A stretch of 41,793 bases of DNA, taken from assembly GCA_964598495.1 (NCBI GenBank), contig CAZRBY010000017.1:1-41793 (forward strand). The letters run 5' to 3'. Of this stretch, positions 1 through 7,538 are shown in pieces. Position 1 is the first letter of the stretch. Every line of letters begins with the position of its first letter. The stretch is from Cacconaster sp964598495. Lineage in GTDB: Bacteria; Bacteroidota; Bacteroidia; Bacteroidales; UBA932. Under the pieces are notes generated by a model. That model saw nothing but the letters and a program-made list of their open reading frames with translations, ran no database searches and was not told where the DNA came from. The position numbers were made by a program, and so were the translations under genes.

Positions 1-219
1 ATAGCCCCATATTTCGGCGAGCACATCACCGAGCATATAGGCGAATGGAAATGTAATTGTGCCGGCATCGAAATAGATCCATTTGCCGATACCTACGATT
101 TTTACTGCCATGATATTGGACACCAGATAGAGTGTCACGAATACCGCAGAGACAATCACCAACGGGATGGGATAGGGGACTGTGCGGTTTTTTGAAGGGT
201 TTTCCGCTACCTTATTCAT
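1..219 (-). CDS. yhhQ: Queuosine precursor transporter, YhhQ/VUT family (N-terminal part)
   Basis: This is the first 73 codons of a gene that runs off the left edge of the window. Translation from the ATG at 219 gives a short polar N-terminus, a hydrophobic segment (about residues 19-42) containing SNIMAVKIV, and then FDAGTITFPFAYMLGDVLAE. These match the start of the YhhQ/VUT family (DUF165), inner-membrane proteins that import queuosine precursors such as preQ0 and preQ1 for tRNA modification. A TACATTTG box (240-247, minus strand) lies about 20 nt upstream of the ATG. The family call rests on the conserved FDAG and LGDVL-E-GY block. The substrate is taken from the family. Confidence 0.85.
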   Translation of the reverse strand, partial: MNKVAENPSKNRTVPYPIPLVIVSAVFVTLYLVSNIMAVKIVGIGKWIYFDAGTITFPFAYMLGDVLAEIWGY

Positions 220-239
220 ATTCAGTTAAATATTTTGTG

Positions 240-247
240 CAAATGTA
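240..247 (-). promoter_or_regulatory. Bacteroidota -7 promoter box upstream of yhhQ
   Basis: TACATTTG on the minus strand matches the TAnnTTTG consensus and would start transcription about 10-15 nt before the yhhQ ATG. I see no clear TTTG -33 element at the usual distance. Confidence 0.5.
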
Positions 248-330
248 ATAATTTCGGTGGAATTAGAAGATAATATGCAGACAGTAATTATAATTGATAC
301 CAGACCAATATACATAAATCGCAATCAAGA

Positions 331-362
331 TAAAAAGAAAAGCTCCCGAGAATTCCGGGAGC
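331..362 (-). terminator. Rho-independent terminator (minus strand)
   Basis: A perfect 7-bp stem, gctcccg (342-348) with cgggagc (356-362), has a 7-nt spacer that contains further self-complementary bases (gaattc). On the minus strand it is followed by a T-rich run (ttttcttttta). It could end the HD-AlkD transcript, whose stop is 171 nt upstream, or the short transcript predicted from the promoter at 422-453. Confidence 0.75.
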
Positions 363-417
363 CAATCTTGTTTAGAGTGCAGGTGGACGCAACGGGGCGT
401 TCCAAATACACTATGTT
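333..417 (-). ncRNA. Candidate small RNA (about 85 nt)
   Basis: A full Bacteroidota promoter on the minus strand (TTTG at 453-450, 20 nt, TATATTTG at 429-422) points at the strong terminator at 331-362. No ORF with a plausible start lies between them. The predicted transcript is roughly 80-90 nt with a GC-rich middle (around 370-400), unlike its AT-rich flanks. The 5' end is estimated from the box position. I could not match it to a known RNA family, and it does not fold as a tRNA. The terminator may instead only serve the gene at 533-1828. Confidence 0.4.
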
Positions 418-421
418 GATG

Positions 422-453
422 CAAATATATGCCATATAAGTTATATGAGCAAA
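422..453 (-). promoter_or_regulatory. Promoter with both -33 and -7 elements
   Basis: The minus strand carries TTTG (453-450), a 20-nt spacer, and TATATTTG (429-422), an exact match to the Bacteroidota vegetative promoter. No gene follows before the terminator at 331-362. An inverted pair, ttatatgag (441-449) and ctcatataa (478-486), overlaps the spacer and upstream side. Apart from these elements the 220-532 gap shows nothing gene-like. Confidence 0.55.
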
Positions 454-532
454 TAATTAAAACAGATTATATGTGAACTCATATAAAAAGGGCAATTTAA
501 TTGAAATTATATGCTAATGCATATAACGCCAG

Positions 533-1828
533 CTAATCAATCTTATTCATCCAAAACTTACGTTCTTCCGGATTCATTTTTTCGATAGCATATCTCAAAG
601 TGGTGCGGGACATAGTGCCGGAGTGTTTGCTTAGAAACGAGCGCAGAAGAGCGAGAGCCCTTTTGCCCATTTCACGGAGCATCCATCCGGTTGCTTTGTG
701 GATCAGATCGTGATTATCTTCCAGCAGCATCTTTGATATGGCTCTAGTATCCTCAAATTGGCCGTTACGGATAAAAGTCAGAGTGCTAACTATGGCAATG
801 CGCCGTTCCCATAATGATTCGCTCTTGGCAAGTAGATAGAGTAGGGAACGGTCGCTCTTATTCAACAAATACCCACCCACAATCTGCGGAGCACTTAGGT
901 CCACCAAATCCCAATTATTGATCCTGGCGGTATTGCGCAGATAAATCTCGAGTACCTCCTCTTTCTGCTTCTGAAACTTCTCAACCAACAGCAGCACAGC
1001 ACACATCCTCACCTCGTGCCACTCGCTTTGAAGCAACTTTTCCACCAAATCCAGCGAAACATCCTTGTTACTCTTGGCCACCTTGCGGATATTCGGTACC
1101 GTCACCCCCATAAACCTATCGCCCTCGCCATATTCACCCTTTCCGGTCTTAAAAAGCCTTGGTAAGATACGAGCCTTCTCCGGATCTATATGAGCCCTTA
1201 TTTCGTTAATAATCCGTTGCATTTCCCATTCTTTATTGAAGAGTTGTTGGATTGTTTCAGGGTTTTTAAGGAGAGTTCGGAATTCTTTCAGTTTGGCAGC
1301 ATTTGGAGATTCCGGGATCCATAGTTTCAGATAGCCACCTTCGGCGTATTTATTAGCCATGTGGTCGAGAAATCGCTCGAAATGCCCCTCTTTATCGAGG
1401 GTAGGGTAGTGCTTGAGCCCATATTGGATAGTGCGTCTGATGATTGTCGGGCCGTTGATATCCCTATCTGCCTCTGCAATGATTTTTCCATAGATTGAGC
1501 GGGGTTCGTGTTCATTAGAGGCTCGGTGATCCTCCGCTGCCTGAGCCATTATTTCAATTTGCTCGGGCGAAAACCATTTCTGCAAAGCCTTATCCTCGCG
1601 AATAATACGCGCTGACTCAATATGGTGCGTCTCCCGATCAACTTCCAGCCCCAGATCGTGATATGCTGCTATGACATATACCATATCGACATCAACCTTA
1701 TAATGCCTGGCCAGCTCTGCACTCTCGGCCATAACTTTCAGGACGTGATCCCTCTGATGTGCCGCATCAAAAGCATCATAGCTGGGAAGAATTTGTTCTT
1801 CGATATATCGTCTTAGGAAAGAATTCAT
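533..1828 (-). CDS. HD-domain phosphohydrolase fused to AlkD-like DNA alkylation-repeat protein
   Basis: This 431-aa protein has two parts. Residues 1 to about 190 look like an HD hydrolase: H28, the H57-D58 pair in AYHDLG, and D121 or D123 in AEADRD give the H...HD...D metal-binding pattern. Residues from about 205 to 431 are helical repeats like AlkD, the HEAT-like 3-methyladenine/7-methylguanine DNA glycosylase. NNWDLVD (W306, D310) and GWMLREMG (W382) fall at the spacing of the AlkD catalytic-pocket residues W109, D113 and W187, which argues for a working glycosylase site. Stand-alone AlkD is about 230 aa, so the HD part is an addition. The HD substrate is unknown; nucleotide hydrolysis coupled to base repair is only a guess. 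It appears to be a single-gene unit, with a weak TACCTTTA box just upstream (minus strand, 1839-1832). Confidence 0.8.
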   Translation of the reverse strand: MNSFLRRYIEEQILPSYDAFDAAHQRDHVLKVMAESAELARHYKVDVDMVYVIAAYHDLGLEVDRETHHIESARIIREDKALQKWFSPEQIEIMAQAAEDHRASNEHEPRSIYGKIIAEADRDINGPTIIRRTIQYGLKHYPTLDKEGHFERFLDHMANKYAEGGYLKLWIPESPNAAKLKEFRTLLKNPETIQQLFNKEWEMQRIINEIRAHIDPEKARILPRLFKTGKGEYGEGDRFMGVTVPNIRKVAKSNKDVSLDLVEKLLQSEWHEVRMCAVLLLVEKFQKQKEEVLEIYLRNTARINNWDLVDLSAPQIVGGYLLNKSDRSLLYLLAKSESLWERRIAIVSTLTFIRNGQFEDTRAISKMLLEDNHDLIHKATGWMLREMGKRALALLRSFLSKHSGTMSRTTLRYAIEKMNPEERKFWMNKID

Positions 1829-1933
1829 GGAGTAAAGGTAAGGAATAATTTGGGTTTGATGGGTTTAAGTCGATATAGGTTATTTTATGTACACCCCTAG
1901 ATAATTAATTATTGCTAAATTATTTCAAATTAT

Positions 1934-1966
1934 TTTGCAAAATTACCAAATATTGGTAATTTTGCA
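1934..1966 (+). promoter_or_regulatory. parD promoter embedded in a perfect palindrome (operator)
   Basis: TTTG (1934-1937), a 19-nt spacer and TAATTTTG (1957-1964) form an ideal promoter 20 nt before the parD ATG. A perfect inverted repeat with 14-bp arms and a 3-nt centre (1936-1966, arms tgcaaaattaccaa and ttggtaattttgca) runs from the -33 element through the -7 element. ParD-type ribbon-helix-helix proteins normally repress their own promoter, so this is very likely their operator (inference). Confidence 0.75.
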
Positions 1967-1984
1967 TTGTAAAAAGGTATTCTT

Positions 1985-2233
1985 ATGAAAACTACATCTG
2001 TTGCACTTGGCCCTTATTTCGAGGATTTTATCGCTAACACTATCCGTAATGGGCGCTACAACAACGCTAGCGAAGTCATTCGTGCCGGACTTCGTATGCT
2101 TGAAGCGGAGGAAATAAGAATTAAGGAACTATCCGCAGCGATTAAGGAGGGAGAGGAGAGTGGCAGGTACGACAACTTTGACCCTCAAGAGCATCTAAAA
2201 CAACTCAAGGGGGAAAAAGTTAAATCTTCCTAA
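1985..2233 (+). CDS. parD: ParD-family type II antitoxin (no ParE toxin gene beside it)
   Basis: This 82-aa protein begins MKTTSVALGPYFEDFI and continues RNGRYNNASEVIRAGLRMLE, the hallmark of ParD/CopG ribbon-helix-helix antitoxins. The N-terminal strand and helices (residues 1-45) bind DNA as a dimer. The acidic tail with EGEESGRYDNFDP is the usual toxin-binding segment. A ParE gene normally follows within a few bases, but the 222 nt downstream hold no ORF that could encode a ~95-aa RelE/ParE fold, and the next gene is an unrelated phosphatase-family protein. It is therefore an orphan antitoxin here. It may act as a repressor, serve a distant ParE, or be a remnant. The intact reading frame and the intact operator suggest it is still functional. 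Confidence 0.85.
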   Translation: MKTTSVALGPYFEDFIANTIRNGRYNNASEVIRAGLRMLEAEEIRIKELSAAIKEGEESGRYDNFDPQEHLKQLKGEKVKSS

Positions 2234-2339
2234 ATCTTTAGAATTCATTTAAGCAAGGTATTTTCAAACCGTTATAATTTGTAACGATTTTGTCACCATA
2301 AGATTGCGGATTATTGGGGTTGGTTAATAAGTTTTTTTG

Positions 2340-2413
2340 TAATTTTGAGCCATTGCAATGAAGCTTTTACGGATGACCATTGCCAGGCAGTATCATTATT
2401 GGTTCATGGTCAT
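2340..2413 (+). promoter_or_regulatory. Promoter box and leader inverted repeat upstream of the EEP gene
   Basis: TAATTTTG (2340-2347) matches the -7 consensus, without a clear TTTG at the right distance. It would give a leader of about 100 nt. The leader contains an inverted pair, atgaccat (2373-2380) and atggtcat (2406-2413), which could form a stem with a 25-nt loop. I see no riboswitch I can name. Nothing else notable lies in the 2234-2455 gap. Confidence 0.35.
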
Positions 2414-2455
2414 AGTACAGAATAAAGATTTTTAACTTTTTAACCTAATACAATT

Positions 2456-3484
2456 ATGAAAACGTGTGATACTAACAAGAAAAAATGTTCCAGGTGCGGG
2501 AAAGTTTGGGGTATCATCTTATTGGTGATAGTCATTCTTGCCGTTCTTGTGTTTGGATTCTTCTTTTGGGCAAGATCCGCTAATGTTGACAAATCGGAGT
2601 ACAACACTCTTTACCAATCTGAGATGACTCACGAAGCGGCAAGTATTGATAGTACGATAATGGTCGCTACCTACAATATCGGGTACCTGTCGGGGATGAC
2701 CAACAACCTTCCCATCTATGCTTCGCCTGAATTTATTGCCAATAACGAGGTGAGAGTTATAGAGGCTCTGAGAACTTTGGATGCCGATATTGTCGGATTC
2801 CAGGAGATTGAATTCAGCAGTAGTCGTGTATATGGCACCAACCAGGGTACTATGATATGTGATTCGCTCTATGCTTACGGCGCTTTTGCCATTAATTGGG
2901 ATAAACGCTACGTACCTTTTCCTTACTGGCCTCCGAAGGTTCATTTTGGAAAAGTCATCTCGGGACAAGCCGTTGTGAGTAAATTTGCTATTTCAGACTA
3001 TAAGGTGCACATGTTTGAGGGAGTAAAGGGCAGTTCCTATTTTTATAGAGAAATTTATGCCAGTCGTTTGGCGCAGGTGGTAACCCTGGATCATCCTGTG
3101 AAGCCGATTGTCGTCATCAATATACATGCAGAGGCCTTTGAGGCTGAAACTCGCGTTAAACAGCTTGATTTTGTGTATGAGCTATTTTGGGAGCTGGATA
3201 AGGAATTCCCTGTGATTCTGATGGGGGATTTCAACTCCAATCTTAAGGATCCTGACGCTAAAATATACCTCTTCCTGAACGATGAGAGATTGGTTTCCTG
3301 TGCAATCGATGAAAACGACAAAACCGCGTCACCCAGTTCATTCCCGGCAGATAATCCCGATAGACGTTTTGATTATATTTTCTTCAATCCTGACCATTTC
3401 GAACTGATTGATTCGCGAATTGCCACCGAATTTGGAGACATATCGGATCACTTCCCCTGTGTGGCAAAGTTGAGGATAAAGTAG
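2456..3484 (+). CDS. Membrane-anchored endonuclease/exonuclease/phosphatase family protein
   Basis: This is a 342-aa protein. A Lys-rich N-terminus with a Cys pair (CSRCGK) precedes a transmembrane segment at about residues 19-40, so the catalytic domain is probably exported and anchored by its N-terminus. The EEP fold is shown by MVATYNIGYLSG (N of the first motif), DADIVGFQEIE (metal-binding E), ILMGDFNSN (D and N of the catalytic core), RRFDYIFF, and GDISDHFPCVAKL (catalytic DH near the C-terminus). Family members cleave phosphodiesters in nucleic acids, lipids or inositol phosphates. The extracytoplasmic position fits a phosphohydrolase or secreted nuclease, but the substrate cannot be read from the sequence. 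It appears monocistronic. Confidence 0.85.
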   Translation: MKTCDTNKKKCSRCGKVWGIILLVIVILAVLVFGFFFWARSANVDKSEYNTLYQSEMTHEAASIDSTIMVATYNIGYLSGMTNNLPIYASPEFIANNEVRVIEALRTLDADIVGFQEIEFSSSRVYGTNQGTMICDSLYAYGAFAINWDKRYVPFPYWPPKVHFGKVISGQAVVSKFAISDYKVHMFEGVKGSSYFYREIYASRLAQVVTLDHPVKPIVVINIHAEAFEAETRVKQLDFVYELFWELDKEFPVILMGDFNSNLKDPDAKIYLFLNDERLVSCAIDENDKTASPSSFPADNPDRRFDYIFFNPDHFELIDSRIATEFGDISDHFPCVAKLRIK

Positions 3485-3592
3485 GAATCAGATACAATTA
3501 TTTATTTGGTATTGACGACAAAGATGCTTTTCCAAAAACTTCACTTATCTTTACCGTCGCTACAAATAGTCTATTGAAGTATTTTTTTGATC

Positions 3593-4516
3593 ATGAAAAA
3601 ACACAACGAATACAAGCTGAAGTACTTTCCTTGGAGATTGGGTGACCGTCGCGACGGTTGGAGATTGCGTAATGTTGATCCATTTTTTGCAATGATACCA
3701 TTTTTCGTACGAAAAAGGGTAGATGCGCAAATATTCTATCAACAGAGCATACCAATTGATATCATCGAAGCTTTTGTAAAGGAACACAAGGATGAGATGC
3801 CTGATTTGTCCGTTATGCATGTTTTCATCGCTATTGGGGTTAGACTCTTTTCTCAGCGTCCTCGCTTAAACCGCTTCGTGATGCGGAATAAACTTTATGC
3901 TCGTAAATATATTAATATGTCACTGATTGTAAAACGTTCTTTGACTGATGATGGAGAAGAGACATTGATTAAAGTCAATTTTCTTCCAACCGATACTTTG
4001 TACGACGTTGTTAGAAAAGTGCAACAAGAGCTCAACGAGAACCAACCCGAAGGAGAGAAGAATTCTGCCGATAAAATATCTAAAATTCTTAATTATGTAC
4101 CAGCTTTTTTGAAGCGTTTTCTGGTTTCCACAGCCGTATTCATGGACAGAATGGGTATTTTGCCGCGTGCACTGGAGGAAATCAGTCCCTGGCACACGAG
4201 TTTCTTTTTGGTTAATAATGGCTCAATCGGCTTGGACTCCGTATTTCACCACCTTTATAATATTGGAACATGCGGCTTTATTGCGGCCATGGGCACAAAA
4301 TCGACTCAACATGTAACCAGACGTTCGGGAGAAGTTGTTCCATACAAGAGCATACTGCTTAAATTGGCTTTGGATGAGCGGATCTGTGACGGTTTTTACT
4401 ATTCTGCTTCCCTCAGAACCATCACCCGACTTTTTATGAATCCTGAACAATTACTTTCACCGCCTGATCAAGTACTTGTTGATGATGGTGTAGGGAGGAA
4501 AAGGATTGATATTTAA
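3593..4516 (+). CDS. Stand-alone 2-oxoacid dehydrogenase E2 catalytic-domain-like protein (CAT-like fold), active-site His replaced
   Basis: This is a 307-aa protein. I chose the ATG at 3593; a TTG six bases upstream is a poor alternative. The whole length resembles the acyltransferase domain of E2 subunits, with no lipoyl or E1/E3-binding domain before it. Recognisable pieces are SVMHVFIAIGVRLF, LVNNGSIGLDSVFHHLYNIGTCGFIAAMG, and near the C-terminus LALDERICDGFYYSASL. The last aligns with the catalytic DHRxxDG of E2 and chloramphenicol acetyltransferase, but His is Glu here, so classical acyl transfer is unlikely by that residue. No E1 or E3 genes are nearby. It may belong to a non-canonical subgroup of the fold. 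Function unknown. Confidence 0.75.
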   Translation: MKKHNEYKLKYFPWRLGDRRDGWRLRNVDPFFAMIPFFVRKRVDAQIFYQQSIPIDIIEAFVKEHKDEMPDLSVMHVFIAIGVRLFSQRPRLNRFVMRNKLYARKYINMSLIVKRSLTDDGEETLIKVNFLPTDTLYDVVRKVQQELNENQPEGEKNSADKISKILNYVPAFLKRFLVSTAVFMDRMGILPRALEEISPWHTSFFLVNNGSIGLDSVFHHLYNIGTCGFIAAMGTKSTQHVTRRSGEVVPYKSILLKLALDERICDGFYYSASLRTITRLFMNPEQLLSPPDQVLVDDGVGRKRIDI

Positions 4517-4671
4517 TACAGAGTAGTTACATCTCCTCAAGTGCTTAACCATGGTGTTCTCATAGCTACTGTGACGTTTTGTGCTAACTCTTGTGCTTCT
4601 TCGTAACCATTGTTTGGATTCCGACTATTACTGTATTTTGTTTCTCAGATAGATAATTTATCTTAAAACGA

Positions 4672-4740
4672 TTTGCTATTTTTATAATAAATGCTACATT
4701 TGCCAAATAATTAACAGACCTGTTAAACAAATATGTTAAA
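4672..4740 (+). promoter_or_regulatory. tetR promoter with downstream palindromic operator
   Basis: TTTG (4672-4675), 19 nt, and TACATTTG (4695-4702) form a complete promoter. In the leader lies a 16-bp palindrome, ttaacag-ac-ctgttaa (4711-4726), followed by another half-site, tgttaaa (4734-4740), the same 7-mer as at 4721-4727. The position between start site and ATG is ideal for repression by the TetR-family product of the next gene (inference). Upstream of 4672 the gap (4517-4671) shows nothing else I can name. Confidence 0.7.
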
Positions 4741-4745
4741 TAGCT

Positions 4746-5360
4746 ATGGCAAAAAAGGACAATAAAGAGGAAGAGATACTTCGCGCAGCGGAAAAACTAT
4801 TTGCTGAGAAGGGTTTCAAGGGAGCTACAACTACGCTGATTGCAGCAGAAGCAGGTGTTACACATGCTATGCTGCATTACTATTTCAGAACCAAGGATCA
4901 GATTTTCCTGAAGGTCTTCGATTCCTATATGGAGGAGGTGCGACAAGACCTCAAGGCGATCATGGTGCCTGAAATCTATGACACCGATCTTATAACTAAG
5001 GTGACGGAAATTTGCTTTGACTTCTTCAATTCCCATAGCGGGGAGATGAACCTTTTTCTTGAAGTCGCGAAAGAGAGGCCGGATCTGCTGGGGGAGTACG
5101 TTTCGGAATTCGGCCGCTATATCGGTACCGCCATGAGTGCACATAAAGAACGCACGGAGAGGGCTGTGAGTGAAGGAGTGATAAGCGATATTTCTTTCAC
5201 GGATTTGCTCACCAACATAGTCAGCGTATGTGCTGCCCCCTTTTTCTTTGAGCCGGTAATCAGCAATGTCATCGGTATGGATAAGGAGCGTAAGGCTGCT
5301 TTTCTAGAATCACGCAAGAGAGAGGCAGTTAAACTCATTGTCAATCGTATAGCCAAGTAA
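4746..5360 (+). CDS. TetR/AcrR-family regulator of the efflux operon
   Basis: This is a 204-aa protein with the standard TetR layout. Residues about 8-55 form the helix-turn-helix (EEILRAAEKLFAEKGFKGATTTLIAAEAGVTHAMLHYYFRTKDQIF). The rest is the all-helical ligand-binding and dimerisation domain, which is not conserved enough to name an inducer. It is the first gene of a tight run with a TolC-like channel (24 nt downstream), an adaptor and ABC subunits. This is the same content as the E. coli cecR-ybhGFSR locus, so it most likely represses the operon and itself through the palindrome in its leader. The ligand is unknown. Confidence 0.9.
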   Translation: MAKKDNKEEEILRAAEKLFAEKGFKGATTTLIAAEAGVTHAMLHYYFRTKDQIFLKVFDSYMEEVRQDLKAIMVPEIYDTDLITKVTEICFDFFNSHSGEMNLFLEVAKERPDLLGEYVSEFGRYIGTAMSAHKERTERAVSEGVISDISFTDLLTNIVSVCAAPFFFEPVISNVIGMDKERKAAFLESRKREAVKLIVNRIAK

Positions 5361-5384
5361 TCATGTATTCAATATCTAATATAT

Positions 5385-6638
5385 ATGAGAAAGCATAAGG
5401 GAAAAATGATAACGCTTGCACTGTTAATATGCGGTCAAGCATACGCACAAACCACTCTGGAGCAGTGTATCGCTCTTGCCTTAGAGAATTACCCCCAGGT
5501 CAAAGAGATGAACCTGATAGAGGCAAGCGAGGGTTTTGAATTGAAAAATGCAGCGTTGGCGTGGGTGCCGCAGTTGAGTATCTCAGCGAAGGCAAGTTGG
5601 CAATCAGATGTTGTGAAAATGCCATTCGATATGCCCGGTGTTGCGTTTGATATACCTCATGACCAGTACGGAGTGACGGCGGATCTGAGTCAGCAGATCT
5701 GGGACGGGGGTGCTTCCGCAGCAAAAAGCAGGCAGATAAAAGCCGGTACTGAAGTGAAACGCAGGCAGTTGGAAGTCAATATGTACACCATTCGAGCTAA
5801 AGTACAGAGCATCTACTTAGGAATAATTCTACTCGACAGACAACTTGAACTCAATGATTTGCTCATGAGCAATCTTAATCGCAATCTTGGAGAGGTGCGG
5901 GCCCTTGCAGAGGGTGGAATAGCCGGCAAGTCTGATATAGACCAGATCAAGGTCAGCATACTCTCCTGCGAACAACAGAAGGTAGCTCTGGATAGCGACC
6001 GCAAAGCATATCTGCGTATGTTGAGCCTTCTGACGGGCGAGGATATGACTGACCGCACACTTACAGAACCCAGACCTGTGATGGAGAGAACAATGGAGAT
6101 TAGGCGTCCTGAACTTGCTCTCTATGAAGCTCAGGCAATGCAGTTAACCGCACAGAAAGATCAGCTCTCCACCTCTATTTGGCCGCGCCTGAATCTCAAT
6201 CTGCAAGCAGGCTACGGGCGTCCGGGTCTTAATATGCTTTCCGGCACTTTCGATCCCTATTTTCTTGCAGGGATCAGATTGCAGTGGAATCTCGGTGCGC
6301 TTTATTCCCTTCGAAATGATCGCCGCAAATCCGATATCGAAAGCCGCAGAGTAGAGGTGTCGCGCGAATCATTTATTATGAATACTTCCCTTGAGGCCAT
6401 CCAAAAAAAGAGCAGGGTTGAGAAAGACATCGAGATACTTGCAAGAGATGAGGAGATAATCGAGCTCAGAAAGAGCATCCGTGAAGCAGGAGAGGAACAA
6501 TATAAGGGGGGAGTACTCAAGATGAATGACTACCTCTCCCTATTGGATGAGGAGTTCAAGGCACGTGTGAACTACAATGTGCACAATATCCAATATCTGA
6601 TGGACCTTCTCGACCTTAATTATACACTCGGAAAATAA
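5385..6638 (+). CDS. TolC-family outer-membrane efflux channel
   Basis: This is a 417-aa protein. A signal peptide (about residues 1-21, ending AYAQ) is followed by two repeated helical and strand modules typical of outer membrane efflux proteins: TTLEQCIALALENYPQVKEM near the start, then long amphipathic helices and a C-terminal YNVHNIQYLMDLLDLNYTLGK. It should trimerise into a channel across the outer membrane and periplasm. It starts 24 nt after tetR and ends 1 nt before the adaptor gene, so it belongs to the efflux operon. The length is usual for Bacteroidota TolC proteins. Confidence 0.9.
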   Translation: MRKHKGKMITLALLICGQAYAQTTLEQCIALALENYPQVKEMNLIEASEGFELKNAALAWVPQLSISAKASWQSDVVKMPFDMPGVAFDIPHDQYGVTADLSQQIWDGGASAAKSRQIKAGTEVKRRQLEVNMYTIRAKVQSIYLGIILLDRQLELNDLLMSNLNRNLGEVRALAEGGIAGKSDIDQIKVSILSCEQQKVALDSDRKAYLRMLSLLTGEDMTDRTLTEPRPVMERTMEIRRPELALYEAQAMQLTAQKDQLSTSIWPRLNLNLQAGYGRPGLNMLSGTFDPYFLAGIRLQWNLGALYSLRNDRRKSDIESRRVEVSRESFIMNTSLEAIQKKSRVEKDIEILARDEEIIELRKSIREAGEEQYKGGVLKMNDYLSLLDEEFKARVNYNVHNIQYLMDLLDLNYTLGK

Positions 6639-6639
6639 T

Positions 6640-7536
6640 ATGACAAACATGAAAAAGATATTTTACATCGCAGGTCTTATATTGTTATTGTCGGCCTGCC
6701 GTAACGATATTGAATTTGATGCCTGCGGGCAGATAGATGCAACTCAGGTGATGGTTTCAGCTGAGAGCAGCGGAAAAATTCTCTATCTGGACCTTGAAGA
6801 GGGCGACGCTATAACTGCCGGAGAGATGCTCGGTGCAATCGACTCGATGCAGACTTATCTCCAAATCCTTGAGCTTCGACAGCGTATTAGTGGAACTTCA
6901 TCGCGTCTGATTGACATAGCGAAACAGGGAGAACCGAACAAGAGTCAGCTCAAAAGCCTCCAAAACGAACTTGAACGGTATGAGAAACTGTTGGTTAGCA
7001 ATGCTGCAACCCGAAAGCAGGTGGAGGATCTGACCGACAAAATAACCATTCTTAAGGCACAAATAGCCGCTCAAACCCAAAGCTGGGAGCGCAATAATGC
7101 AACAGTCCAATCAGAGATACGCGGATACGAGATCCAGCTCGCACAGAGGGAAGATCAACTGGCGAAATGCCGCATCACTGCTCCTGTTTCAGGCACCGTC
7201 CTCACGCGTTATTCTGAAACCGGAGAACTCGTTACTGTAGGCAAACCTCTCTTCAAAGTCGCCGACCTCGGCAATACCTTTGTGCGTGCATATTTTACTA
7301 CAAACCAGCTTTCCGATATCAAACTCAATGATAAAGTAACAGTGATACCCGATGACGGCAGCAGTTCACCAAAACGCATCGAGGGCAGTATCATCTGGAT
7401 CTCCGAAGAGGCTGAATTTACCCCGAAGAATATCCAGACGCGCGACGAACGTGCAGATATGGTCTATGCCGTGAAAGTATCCGTACCTAATGATGGAAGC
7501 CTTAGACTCGGAATGTTTGCATATGTGAAGAGATAG
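6640..7536 (+). CDS. HlyD-family periplasmic adaptor (membrane fusion lipoprotein)
   Basis: This 298-aa protein begins MTNMKKIFYIAGLILLLSAC. LLSAC is a lipobox, so the mature protein is probably a lipid-anchored adaptor rather than a transmembrane one. It then has a split biotinyl/lipoyl-like hairpin (VSAESSGKILYLDLEEGDAI near residue 40, and CRITAPVSGTVLTRYSETGELV near residue 178). A coiled-coil hairpin of about 100 residues separates the halves, and a beta-barrel part follows. It links the inner-membrane ABC transporter to the TolC-like channel. A start at the second Met (6649) is equally plausible. It is one nucleotide from the channel gene and two from the first ATPase. Confidence 0.9.
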   Translation: MTNMKKIFYIAGLILLLSACRNDIEFDACGQIDATQVMVSAESSGKILYLDLEEGDAITAGEMLGAIDSMQTYLQILELRQRISGTSSRLIDIAKQGEPNKSQLKSLQNELERYEKLLVSNAATRKQVEDLTDKITILKAQIAAQTQSWERNNATVQSEIRGYEIQLAQREDQLAKCRITAPVSGTVLTRYSETGELVTVGKPLFKVADLGNTFVRAYFTTNQLSDIKLNDKVTVIPDDGSSSPKRIEGSIIWISEEAEFTPKNIQTRDERADMVYAVKVSVPNDGSLRLGMFAYVKR

Positions 7537-7538
7537 TC

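Noticed and set aside
363..410. Resemblance of the small-RNA region to a tRNA 3' end (ccgttgcgtccacc)
   Set aside because: No T-loop consensus, anticodon arm or matching acceptor strand can be found, so it is not called a tRNA or an attachment site.
257..439. 60-codon plus-strand ORF
   Set aside because: It runs antisense through the predicted promoter, small RNA and terminator, has biased low-complexity sequence and no upstream promoter box.
2234..2455. Search for a ParE toxin after parD
   Set aside because: All frames are broken by stops and no ORF long enough for a ParE fold is present, so the antitoxin is called an orphan.
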